Under the pieces are notes generated by a model. That model did no database searches. It saw only the letters and a list, made by a program, of their open reading frames with translations, and was not told the DNA's origin. DNA of 10,641 nt. It comes from an uncultured Clostridia bacterium (GTDB lineage Bacteria > Bacillota > Clostridia > Christensenellales > Borkfalkiaceae). Positions 1-6,700 of this stretch are shown here, one piece after another (position 1 is the stretch's first letter; the number at the start of each line of letters is the position of its first letter). The translations under genes and the position numbers were made by a program. Location: contig CAKQLR010000057.1 of assembly GCA_934254725.1 (NCBI GenBank), positions 1 through 10,641 of the forward strand, written 5' to 3'.

Positions 1-1013
1 GGTCTGACGCGGGCGTTCTTATCCCGTACCGAGTTTATAAACGTTACGGCGATAAAAAAATACTTGAAAGCAGTTACTTCGCAATGAAAAAGTATGCCGA
101 TTTTAAGATAAAAACGCTCGGCAAACGGTACCCGACCGCAGTAAAAACGGGAATCGACCGTAAATATAAAAAGTATATTTCCAATTACGGTCAGTCCTAC
201 GGCGAATGGGCAGAGCCTACCGAAGTGCATATTACGGGTTTTAAGGATTTTGCCTGTCCGCACCCCGAAGAGACTACGGCTTATATAGTTTATATGCTGG
301 AAACCATGACCGAAATAGCCGAAGTATTAGGTAAGCAAGACGATAAAAAGCGGTTTTCGGAATACGCCGAAAAGGCAAAAATCGGCTACGGCAAACTTAT
401 AGAATGCCCGAAGTTTTCGCTCGATACCGACAGACAGGCAAAACTGGTTCGCCCTCTGTATATGAATTTGCTTAGCGAAAAACAAGCCGAATTTGCCGCT
501 AATCGACTTATAGCCGCACTTGACCGTTTTGATTGGCGGCTTGGTACGGGATTTTTGTCAACGCCGTTTATTCTTTACGTTCTTGAAAAAATCGACGTGA
601 AATATGCGTATAAGCTTCTTGAAAACGAGCAGATGCCCGGCTGGCTGTTTATGCCTAAAATGCACGCCAACACCATTTGGGAAAGCTGGGAAGGCACGCA
701 GGCGCAGGGCGGAATAGCTTCGCTCGACCACTACTCGAAAGGCGCGGTTTTGGAGTGGGTGTTTTCGGAAATGTGCGGCATCAAAGTAGCGGGCGAAAAT
801 GCGTTTACAATCGCGCCGAAAGCAGGCGGAAAATTCACTTTTGCAAAATGCGAATACCAAAGCGTTTACGGCAAGGTTTTTTGCGGCTGGCAAAGGGAAA
901 ACGGCGTAACGACGTATAAAATCGTTATTCCCGCCAACACGACGGCAAAAGTTGTTTTGCCCGACGGGGAGAGAACGGTACACGCAGGCGAATATGAATT
1001 TACGGAAAGTTGA
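1..1013 (+). CDS. alpha-L-rhamnosidase, GH78 family (C-terminal part, 5' end outside window)
   Basis: A GH78 enzyme hydrolyses terminal alpha-L-rhamnose from glycosides or plant polysaccharides. The reading frame is open from base 3, before the first ATG (84), and the upstream codons read D-A-G-V-L-I-P-Y-R-V-Y, then a Y-G-D motif. That matches the (alpha/alpha)6 barrel of GH78, so the gene starts outside the window. 336 residues are visible; whole enzymes are usually around 900. The motif T-I-W-E-S-W (Glu codon at 681-683), followed by S-L-D-H-Y-S-K-G-A-V, is the family's catalytic-base region. The general acid and its acidic neighbours would lie upstream and cannot be checked. The last 70-80 residues resemble the usual C-terminal beta-sandwich. 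No signal peptide can be judged. The stop TGA at 1011-1013 lies 2 bases before the start of the mgsA remnant, suggesting a former operon. Family assignment is confident; substrate is not known. Confidence 0.93.
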   Translation, partial: SDAGVLIPYRVYKRYGDKKILESSYFAMKKYADFKIKTLGKRYPTAVKTGIDRKYKKYISNYGQSYGEWAEPTEVHITGFKDFACPHPEETTAYIVYMLETMTEIAEVLGKQDDKKRFSEYAEKAKIGYGKLIECPKFSLDTDRQAKLVRPLYMNLLSEKQAEFAANRLIAALDRFDWRLGTGFLSTPFILYVLEKIDVKYAYKLLENEQMPGWLFMPKMHANTIWESWEGTQAQGGIASLDHYSKGAVLEWVFSEMCGIKVAGENAFTIAPKAGGKFTFAKCEYQSVYGKVFCGWQRENGVTTYKIVIPANTTAKVVLPDGERTVHAGEYEFTES

Positions 1014-1015
1014 TT

Positions 1016-1277
1016 ATGCGCCAAAAGACGATTGCTTTAATAGCGCGCGATAATAAAAAGTTCGATGTTGTCCGTTGGTCAAAGGAAAACAAGACCACGC
1101 TTTCGCATTTTAGCTTGTGCTGAACGGGAACGACGGAAAAACCCGTAGCCGAAGAAACGGGACTTACTGTAAAGGGGTATTTATCCGGTTCGCTCGGCGG
1201 CAATCTTGAAATCGGCGCGCAAGTTGCCGAAAAACAAATCGATATCGTTTTTTTGGGATCCGTTGCAGGCGCAACCG
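1016..1277 (+). pseudogene. mgsA: methylglyoxal synthase remnant (5' part only; stop codon, frameshift, truncated)
   Basis: Methylglyoxal synthase converts dihydroxyacetone phosphate to methylglyoxal plus phosphate. From ATG 1016 the frame reads like the MgsA N-terminus (I-A-L-I-A-R-D-N-K-K, later T-G-T-T, L-S-G-S-L-G-G-N and F-F-W-D-P-L). Three lesions are visible. There is an in-frame TGA at 1121-1123, where the family has Ala before T-G-T-T. There is a frameshift in the T run at 1248-1254, after which F-F-W-D-P-L-Q-A-Q-P is read in another frame. Homology then stops near 1277, where the sequence becomes a copy of the antitoxin 3' end. Key residues are also altered: the His of A-H-D is Arg, and the catalytic Asp of G-G-D-Q-Q is Asn. 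A possible GGAAAG ribosome binding site sits 6 bases before the ATG. Function is certainly lost. Rhamnose catabolism produces the MgsA substrate, so the old link with the rhamnosidase makes sense (inference). Confidence 0.88.
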
Positions 1278-1374
1278 CCCGGAGGACTCATCCTGCAGAA
1301 TGCTTGCGCTTACAAAAGAAAATCCGCAATTTCCTGTTACGTTGGGGATTGTGGCGCAGAAAAATATGTTTTAA
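1268..1374 (+). pseudogene. orphan 3' fragment of HigA-type antitoxin gene
   Basis: This stretch repeats bases 2439-2543, the 3' end of the intact antitoxin gene, at an offset of 1171 bases with only scattered mismatches. In the antitoxin frame it encodes about the last 30 residues (R-N-R-P-E-D-S-S-C-R-M-L-A-L onward). The promoter, toxin, start codon and most of the helix-turn-helix domain are absent. The normal stop after the final Gln has mutated (cagtaa to cagaaa), so the frame runs four codons further. It joins the mgsA remnant within a short shared stretch (GGATCCG / GGCGCAACC against the antitoxin's GGAATCCGGGCGCAACC). No function is expected apart from supplying the following terminator. 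Confidence 0.85.
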
Positions 1375-1382
1375 AAAAAGAG

Positions 1383-1423
1383 CGGTAACTCAGCCGATTT
1401 TTAGCTGAGCTGCCGTTTTTTTT
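1383..1423 (+). terminator. rho-independent terminator (duplicate copy)
   Basis: A 12-base stem (CGGTAACTCAGC with GCTGAGCTGCCG) closes a 9-base loop and is followed by eight T. It is the near-identical copy of the terminator after the intact antitoxin gene and came with the duplicated tail. It now ends any transcript running through the rhamnosidase and the mgsA remnant. Confidence 0.85.
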
Positions 1424-1436
1424 ACTTTTTGTTATA

Positions 1437-1472
1437 CGCTTCCGCGAGATGAAAGGCAAGCTCAACATGACA
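1437..1472. repeat. family 1 repeat, orphan right end
   Basis: This is the right terminus of the family (CGCTTCCGCGAGATG to CTCAACATGACA) with no left terminus in front. The preceding bases GTTATACGC match the core of the short element at 2959-3065, so this is the right half of such an element whose left half has been replaced by the antitoxin terminator. The right-end interior reads AAAGGCAAG instead of the more common TTTCGACAGG. Confidence 0.8.
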
Positions 1473-1550
1473 GGGAAAGAAACGAAAGTGCCGTTAATCG
1501 ACCTATACGCGCGGTTTTTGTTTTTTATGCGCGCCGCCTTACACTCTTTC

Positions 1551-1709
1551 TGTCATTCCGAGCGTAGTCGAGGAATCTCGTGGAAACGAATTCTTTCTTC
1601 TTCCCCGCGGCGGGGTTTTACTTTTGTTTAAGTATTGCGCCGCGAGGGCTAAATAGTGCCGTTACTCAATTAACGCTTCCGCGAGATGAAAGGCAAGCTC
1701 AACATGACA
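1551..1709. repeat. family 1 imperfect-palindrome repeat (long core)
   Basis: The left end begins TGTCATTCCGAGCG and continues through GAGGAATCTCGTGGAAACG. The right end finishes CTCAACATGACA. Reverse-complemented, the two roughly 37-base ends match at most positions, so a transcript would fold into a long hairpin. The core contains the palindrome CCCCGCGGCGGGG and the strings GCCGCGAGGGCTAAATAG and GCCGTTACTCAATTAACG. Short peptides read through it are artefacts of the repeat, not genes. No transposase or clear target-site duplication is visible, so it may be a REP-like or MITE-like element. Confidence 0.85.
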
Positions 1710-1794
1710 GGAAAAGAAACGAAAGTGCCGTTAATCGACTTATACGCGCGGTTTTGGGTATTATAAATAAAAAACACTATTTATCATAAATCTA

Positions 1795-1823
1795 TTGACA
1801 AACCCTATTAAATAGGGTATAAT
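1795..1823 (+). promoter_or_regulatory. sigma-A promoter with palindromic operator for the toxin-antitoxin operon
   Basis: TTGACA (1795-1800) and TATAAT (1818-1823) are both exact consensus boxes separated by 17 bases. Inside the spacer and touching the -10 box is a perfect inverted repeat, ACCCTATT-A-AATAGGGT (1802-1818). A palindrome placed to block RNA polymerase is the usual operator layout for autorepression by a helix-turn-helix antitoxin, here probably the product of 2222-2533. The boxes are direct observation; the operator role is inference. Confidence 0.9.
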
Positions 1824-1854
1824 ATAAATAGAAAAATAAAAGAAGGTGTGGCGT

Positions 1855-2199
1855 ATGGTTCGCACGTTTATAGAATTGCCGATTTTTCGTTCGCGTTGGA
1901 ATGATTTAGGCTTAAACGATACAGATTTGCGCAGATTACAAATAGAACTTCTTGCCGACCCAAAAGTCGGGGCGGTTATGCAGGGAACCGGCGGCGTGCG
2001 AAAAATGCGTTTTGCATTTGAACATCAAGGGAAAAGCGGCGGGGTGAGGGTAATTTACGTAGACTTTGAAATTTACGAAAAAATTTATCTGCTTACGGCA
2101 TATACTAAAAACGAAAAGGAAAATTTAACAAAAGAAGAGCGTAATGAAATCCGCAAGTTAATTACTGTTCTTGAAAAGCAGTTGGAGGAAAATAACTGA
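1855..2199 (+). CDS. higB: HigB/RelE-family toxin of a type II toxin-antitoxin system
   Basis: Probable ribosome-dependent mRNA endonuclease of the RelE superfamily, resembling the HigB2 group. The 114 residues fit the family size. Recognisable blocks are the N-terminal F-I-E-L-P-I-F, L-Q-I-E-L-L-A-D-P-K-V-G, M-Q-G-T-G-G-V-R-K-M-R-F, G-G-V-R-V-I-Y, then L-L-T-A-Y-T-K-N-E-K-E-N-L-T. The last is the characteristic K-N-E-x-x-x-L-T segment. ATG 1855 is chosen because AGAAGG (1841-1846) sits 8 bases upstream; a GTG at 1846 would overlap that site. The antitoxin follows 22 bases downstream, giving the toxin-first order typical of HigBA. Transcription comes from the consensus promoter at 1795. The frame looks intact. 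The gene symbol reflects family resemblance, not a tested function. Confidence 0.9.
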   Translation: MVRTFIELPIFRSRWNDLGLNDTDLRRLQIELLADPKVGAVMQGTGGVRKMRFAFEHQGKSGGVRVIYVDFEIYEKIYLLTAYTKNEKENLTKEERNEIRKLITVLEKQLEENN

Positions 2200-2221
2200 A
2201 AAAATATAAGGAGGCAAAAAT

Positions 2222-2533
2222 ATGGCTATGTTTGACGATATTAAACTTGGATTAGAACAGGCAATAGAATATGAAAAAGGGAATTTAAAGGCAAACAAAA
2301 CAACTTTATCTATTTTGCCTTTAGAAACTTTTACGTCGAGCGAGATAAAAAACATAAGAAAGCGCGCGGGAATGACTCAGGCGGTTTTTGCAAAATATAT
2401 GGGTGTGTCGGTGAAAACCGTTGAGGCGTGGGAATCCGGGCGCAACCACCCGGAGGGCTCATCCTGCAGAATGCTTGCGCTTACAAAAGAAAATCCGCAA
2501 TTTCCTGTTACGTCGGGGATTGTGGCGCAGTAA
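2222..2533 (+). CDS. higA: HigA-type antitoxin, XRE helix-turn-helix
   Basis: Partner of the preceding toxin: a 103-residue DNA-binding antitoxin expected to neutralise it and repress the shared promoter. The N-terminal part (residues 1-36; M-F-D-D-I-K-L-G-L-E-Q-A-I) is the likely toxin-wrapping segment. Residues 39-85 form the XRE helix-turn-helix, with I-R-K-R-A-G-M-T-Q-A-V-F-A-K-Y-M-G-V-S-V-K-T-V-E-A-W-E-S-G as the scaffold and recognition helices. The ATG has AAGGAGG (2208-2214) 7 bases before it. The likely DNA target is the palindrome at 1802-1818. A rho-independent terminator follows 19 bases after the stop. The last 30 codons are duplicated at 1268-1374 next to the mgsA remnant. Confidence 0.92.
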   Translation: MAMFDDIKLGLEQAIEYEKGNLKANKTTLSILPLETFTSSEIKNIRKRAGMTQAVFAKYMGVSVKTVEAWESGRNHPEGSSCRMLALTKENPQFPVTSGIVAQ

Positions 2534-2552
2534 AATATGTTTAAAAAAAGAG

Positions 2553-2592
2553 CGGTAACTCAGCCGATTTTTAGCTGAGTTGCCGTTTTTTT
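2553..2592 (+). terminator. rho-independent terminator of the toxin-antitoxin operon
   Basis: The stem CGGTAACTCAGC / GCTGAGTTGCCG (one G-T pair) has a 9-base loop and is followed by seven T. It ends the HigBA transcript before the repeat array. Confidence 0.9.
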
Positions 2593-2606
2593 CTTACTTT
2601 GTTATA

Positions 2607-2643
2607 CGCTTCCGCGAGATGAAAGGGCAGACTCAACATGACA
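2607..2643. repeat. family 1 repeat, orphan right end
   Basis: Counterpart in copy B of the half element at 1437-1472: a right terminus ending CTCAACATGACA, preceded by CTTTGTTATACGC as in the element at 2959-3065, with no left terminus. The antitoxin terminator abuts it, marking the right boundary of the toxin-antitoxin insertion into the array. Confidence 0.78.
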
Positions 2644-2722
2644 GGGAAAGAAACGAAAGTGCCGTTAATCGACCTATACGCGCGGTTTTTTGGTTTTTAT
2701 GCGCGCCGCCTTACATTCTTTC

Positions 2723-2881
2723 TGTCATTCCGAGCGAAACCTGGGAATCTCGTGGAAACGGGTTCTTTCTTCTTCCCCGCGGCGGGGTTTACTTTTGTTT
2801 AAGCAATGTGCCGCGAGGGCTAAATAGTGCCGCTACTCAAACAACGCTTCCGCGAGATGTTTCGACAGGCTCAACATGACA
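2723..2881. repeat. family 1 repeat (long core, degenerate left end)
   Basis: Same architecture as 1551-1709, including the CCCCGCGGCGGGG palindrome. The left end carries GAGCGAAACCTGGGAATCTCG in place of GAGCGTAGTCGAGGAATCTCG, which weakens pairing with the right end. Confidence 0.83.
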
Positions 2882-2958
2882 GGAAAAGAAACGAAAGTGC
2901 CGTTAATCGACCTATACGTGCGGTTTTTGTTTTTTATGCGCGCCGCTTACATTCTTTC

Positions 2959-3065
2959 TGTCATTCCGAGCGTAGCCGAGGAATCTCGTGGAAACGAAAC
3001 GTTCGGCTTGCTTTGTTATACGCTCCGCGAGATGTTTCGACGCGCTTCGCTTGCTCAACATGACA
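2959..3065. repeat. family 1 repeat (short core)
   Basis: Same ends, but the core is only about 25 bases (AAACGTTCGGCTTGCTTTGT and neighbours). The right end has the longer form with GCGCTTCGCTTGCTCAAC. A core variant close to this recurs at 10102-10216. Confidence 0.85.
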
Positions 3066-3071
3066 GGGGGG

Positions 3072-3231
3072 TGTCATTCCGAGCGTAGTCGAGGAATCTC
3101 GTGGAAACGAATTCTTTCTTCTTCCCCGCGGCGGGGTTTTACTTTTGTTTAAGCATTGCGCCGCGAGGGCTAAATAGTGCCGCTACTCAATTAACGCTTC
3201 CGCGAGATGTTTCGACAGGCTCAACATGACA
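3072..3231. repeat. family 1 repeat (long core)
   Basis: Full copy with left and right ends and the long core. It begins six bases after the previous element, so the two are nearly head-to-tail. Confidence 0.85.
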
Positions 3232-3263
3232 AGTGGGGGTGTCATTCCGGGCATTTTATTTAC

Positions 3264-3431
3264 TGTCATTCCGAGCGTAGTCGAGGAATCTCGTGGAAAC
3301 GGGTTCTTTCTTCTTCCCCGCGGCGGGGTTTACTTTTGTTTAAGTATTGCGCCGCGAGGGCTAAGTGGTGCCGCTACTCAAATAACGCTCCGCGAGATGT
3401 TTCGACGGCGCTTCGCTTGCTCAACATGACA
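3264..3431. repeat. family 1 repeat (long core, long right end)
   Basis: Full copy with the long core and the GGCGCTTCGCTTGC version of the right end. It is preceded by a clipped left end (TGTCATTCCGGGCATTTTAT at 3240) and a short AT-rich spacer. Confidence 0.85.
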
Positions 3432-3466
3432 GGGAGAGGGTGTGTCGTTTCGGGCATTTTATTTTC

Positions 3467-3636
3467 TGTCATTCCGAGCGTAGTCGAGGAATCCCGTGGA
3501 AACGAATTCTTTCTTCTTCCCCGCGGCGGGGTTTTATTTTTGTTTAAGCATTGCGCCGCGAGGGCTAAATAGTGCCGTTACTCAATTAACGCTTCCGCGA
3601 GATGTTTCGACGGCGCTTCGCTTGCTCAACATGACA
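3467..3636. repeat. family 1 repeat (long core, long right end)
   Basis: Last copy of the first cluster, with the long core and long right end. It is preceded by the same GGGCATTTTATTT spacer as the copy at 3264. This suggests that spacer plus element was duplicated as one block. Confidence 0.85.
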
Positions 3637-3672
3637 GGGGCGGAGGGAAACGAAAAAGAGAAAAGGGAAACG

Positions 3673-3722
3673 AAAAAGGGGCGGGATTGAGCCGAAAATC
3701 GGCTGAATCACCGCCCCTTTTT
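3673..3722. terminator. strong hairpin terminator, bidirectional layout
   Basis: AAAAAGGGGCGG pairs with CCGCCCCTTTTT, and an inner TTGAGCCGA / TCGGCTGAA stem continues the helix with minor bulges. A-rich and T-rich flanks allow termination in both directions. It lies 17 bases after the stop of the large minus-strand gene and also faces the repeat array on the plus strand. Confidence 0.88.
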
Positions 3723-3738
3723 ATGGGTGTGGGTTGAA

Positions 3739-6700
3739 CTATTGTGTTTCTGGTTGGTTTAAATGAGGCACGATATATTCATTATATAACCGCAAGATTT
3801 CGTCATATGTAATATACCCTTTGCCTATTGCAACTTTGAAATACTTAAACGGAATAGCTTCATATACTTCGTATGGAATTATATCTTTCCAATCATCATA
3901 AGTATAAAGACCGTATTTTTCAATATCTGCTTGCATTGCTTTTTCATCGTATTTAAAGTTTTCATCTAAATCGAAAATTCCAAATACACCATTAATATCT
4001 GCAGGCATTGAAAGCATATCTTCTGCAAAAATATTGAAATGCCAAACCGTTGTAGGAGAAAATATTCTAACGGCTTTCGTTGTGATTGTGTAACTGTCTA
4101 ATGTTACAATTTCAGAAATAAACTCACCGTTTACATATTTTCCACTATAAAAACTATGCCCTAAATAATTATTTACGTTGCTTTCGTCAATATAAACATA
4201 CTTACGCAGATTTACTTCAAAGAATCCGTGCTCCCATACAATTCCTATGATATTGCCGTTAGAGAATTTTAAGTTGATTACTTTTTTTTCAACAGGCACT
4301 ATTTGATCCGAGTGAAAGTTAACGAGTAATGTGCTTGCTTCTACTTTACCTGTTTCATGATTGAAAACCAACACTTTATCGTTATAAGTTAAATCTTCAA
4401 CCTTTTTCTTTGTTCCGTCTGCAAGCGTTATCAACGTGCCCTCTATTAGGCATGATGCCGTGCTACTAGCCTGTATTGTTACGTCAGCCTCGGGCATTAA
4501 AAAGGTTGCATTTGCTGTATTGGCCGTGCCATTTGCGATATTAGTTGTCCCTGCTTTTATTGTAAAGGTTCTTGAATCGCTTTCTGTAAAAGTAATGGAA
4601 TAAGTAATTGTTTCGTTAGCAACAGCTATATCTTTAATCGTTGTGCTCGCTGAATATGATTTTCCATTAATTATAATAGTTGCATTGTTTATTGATAGGG
4701 TAATACTATAGAGTTTGATATAAGTTATTGCTATTTTTACAATAGTTGCATCTTCATTTACTGTATACTTACCGTCAGCAATTACGCATCCAGCTATGGC
4801 TTGGATATTAGTTCTATATCCTGTCCGTTCTTCAACTTGAGGAACTGTGCCATTATCACCGGGATTCAAATATCTTACAGTCAAATATTCGCTACCATCT
4901 ATTGAAACATCTAAATGAATTTTTTCTACCCATTTTCCATATAAAATACAGCTTGAAGATAATTCTGTAAATTTGCTATTTTCAGTAAAATCAGGCGAGG
5001 TATACCAGCCTTCGAATCTATAGGCATAAGTCTTATCATTATTTTTTAGACTTAAATCTTCAGGTCTAAAAGAATTCGCCTCAGTTGATTTTATGTTTTG
5101 TGCAGCTATCTCATAGTCGGAATTGTTTGTTACGTATTCAACAGTAAATACAACTAAACTTGAATCATAAAAAACGCCATAAAGCGTTAAATTTCCGCCC
5201 TTATTGATAATTTGTGTAATTTCGCTGTTGTGTCCGGCATCCTCATACCAACAAATAAATTTCAAGTCGCCGTCTTTAGGTATTGATAAATAAAAATTAC
5301 TTTCTATTGTGTAAGACGTGGGGTTGTTATTTATTACATTGCCCGAAGATATAGCTCCTTCATCATATTCAATTACGTAAGTAATAGAATAAGTGATAGG
5401 AGTCCATTTGGCATATAGGGTGCACGAAGCAAAAATAGTTTGTCCTAATGCTTCTGTGGTTAGATCTTTATCAAAGTACCAACCAGCAAAAGAGTAATGC
5501 TCTTTAGTAGGTTCACTAGATAAATCAGAAGCAGAAATAGTGTATCCGTTAATACCAATGGCTATGCCTGTTTTTGGACTTATTGTGGTTGTACTGTTTG
5601 TGTCGAAAGAAATTGTGGCAATTGAACTATACCAAACGATATGGTCGTTTAGAATTCTTGAATAGTATGTGCCAGCTGACATATTCATATCAGCTGAAAA
5701 TGTTGAGTTGCTTGTCTGAATATTTCCTAACGCGTTGACCGTTCCGGAAACGTAATAGGGCGAATCGGTGTGATACATCATTACATATGAGCCACTTGCG
5801 TTAACAATATTTAAGGTTGCGCCGGCTTCTTCGGTAGAAATGCTTCCGCCTAAATTATATCCGCTTCCATTCAAAGTGCCGTTTACTATCAGCTTCCCGT
5901 CTTTTTTGCCGTTGCCGTCTGTATTTGCGGTGTAGTATTGCGTGTAACGAACGCCACCAGTGGTAGGAGCGGAAGAATAAGGTAAGGCAACAAGATCGAC
6001 ATCGTTTCCGAGTGTTAGTGTTCCGCCATTGTTGACGGTTAGTTTTGCTCCCGGCAATATCAAATAGTCTGATTGTGTAAGGGACATAATTCCGCTACAA
6101 ATAGTAACGTCCATAAAGCCAATAGGCAGAGGTTTGTTTTTGTCGTTTTTAAGGGTTACAGTTCCTAATACTGGGACCTCTATTGATATTGCCATAGAAT
6201 TATCTGAATAGTCCCCGTAGATTTTTATATTGTCGCGATGATTTAGCTTTTTATTGTTTGTTGAATCTTGTGCTCTTTGATTGGTGCTGGTTATTTTTGT
6301 GTTAATTTCACTGTTGTAACAAGTAACGGATTTTTCTATATATGTATTGGCTTTTTGTTCCTCGGACATTGCAGATAAATTGTTGGAAACATTAAACAAG
6401 CCCTTCTCGGATTGAGTGCCAACTATAATTTGTTCTACATTGACTTCTTTTTCCAAAAAAGATTTTTTCATATATACATACACTTTTGCAGTATAAATCG
6501 CTCCTGCCATAATTTTAGTATAACAAGATATATTGTGCATAGTATATGCATTACTTGGAAAGACATTTTTATACATTGAACTGGCGGCTGATCCGCCCGG
6601 CCAGTCATAAATTGCTAAGGCATCAAAAGCAGTTGCACCGTTTTCTAATATAATTTGACCTGTTTCACTACCTTTGATATAACCATAAGCCATTACTTTG

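Larger units (their letters stand above)
1269..1754 (+). repeat. long direct repeat, copy A (partner 2440-2926)
   Basis: The segment containing the antitoxin tail, terminator, half repeat, 78-base spacer, full family 1 repeat and the start of a second spacer recurs at 2440-2926, offset about 1171 bases. Substitutions and small indels separate the copies, so the duplication is not recent. Copy A ends where the toxin-antitoxin promoter region begins (after about 1754). The two copies therefore flank the intact operon like the arms of a tandem duplication. Confidence 0.8.
2440..2926 (+). repeat. long direct repeat, copy B (partner 1269-1754)
   Basis: This is the second arm of the 1171-base-period duplication. 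Here the antitoxin tail is attached to its full gene, so copy B is probably the parent arrangement. After the terminator, the order of half repeat, spacer, full repeat and spacer start is the same as in copy A. Homologous recombination between the arms would delete the toxin-antitoxin operon. Confidence 0.8.

Noticed and set aside
558..983. Minus-strand 141-residue open frame opposite the rhamnosidase
   Set aside because: It shadows a well-supported GH78 gene and its translation resembles no family.
1437..3636. CRISPR array
   Set aside because: The repeated units are long imperfect palindromes with irregular spacing and near-identical spacers. No cas gene is present.
1437..3636. Integron cassette array with attC sites around the toxin-antitoxin operon
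   Set aside because: The palindromes lack RYYYAAC/GTTRRRY core sites at their ends and no integrase is seen. The resemblance is only toxin-antitoxin plus palindromes.
1449..3690. Many short plus-strand reading frames containing H-S-E-R-S-R-G-I-S or similar peptides
   Set aside because: All lie in family 1 repeats, recur in several frames, lack ribosome binding sites and match the repeat pattern. They are artefacts of the repeats.
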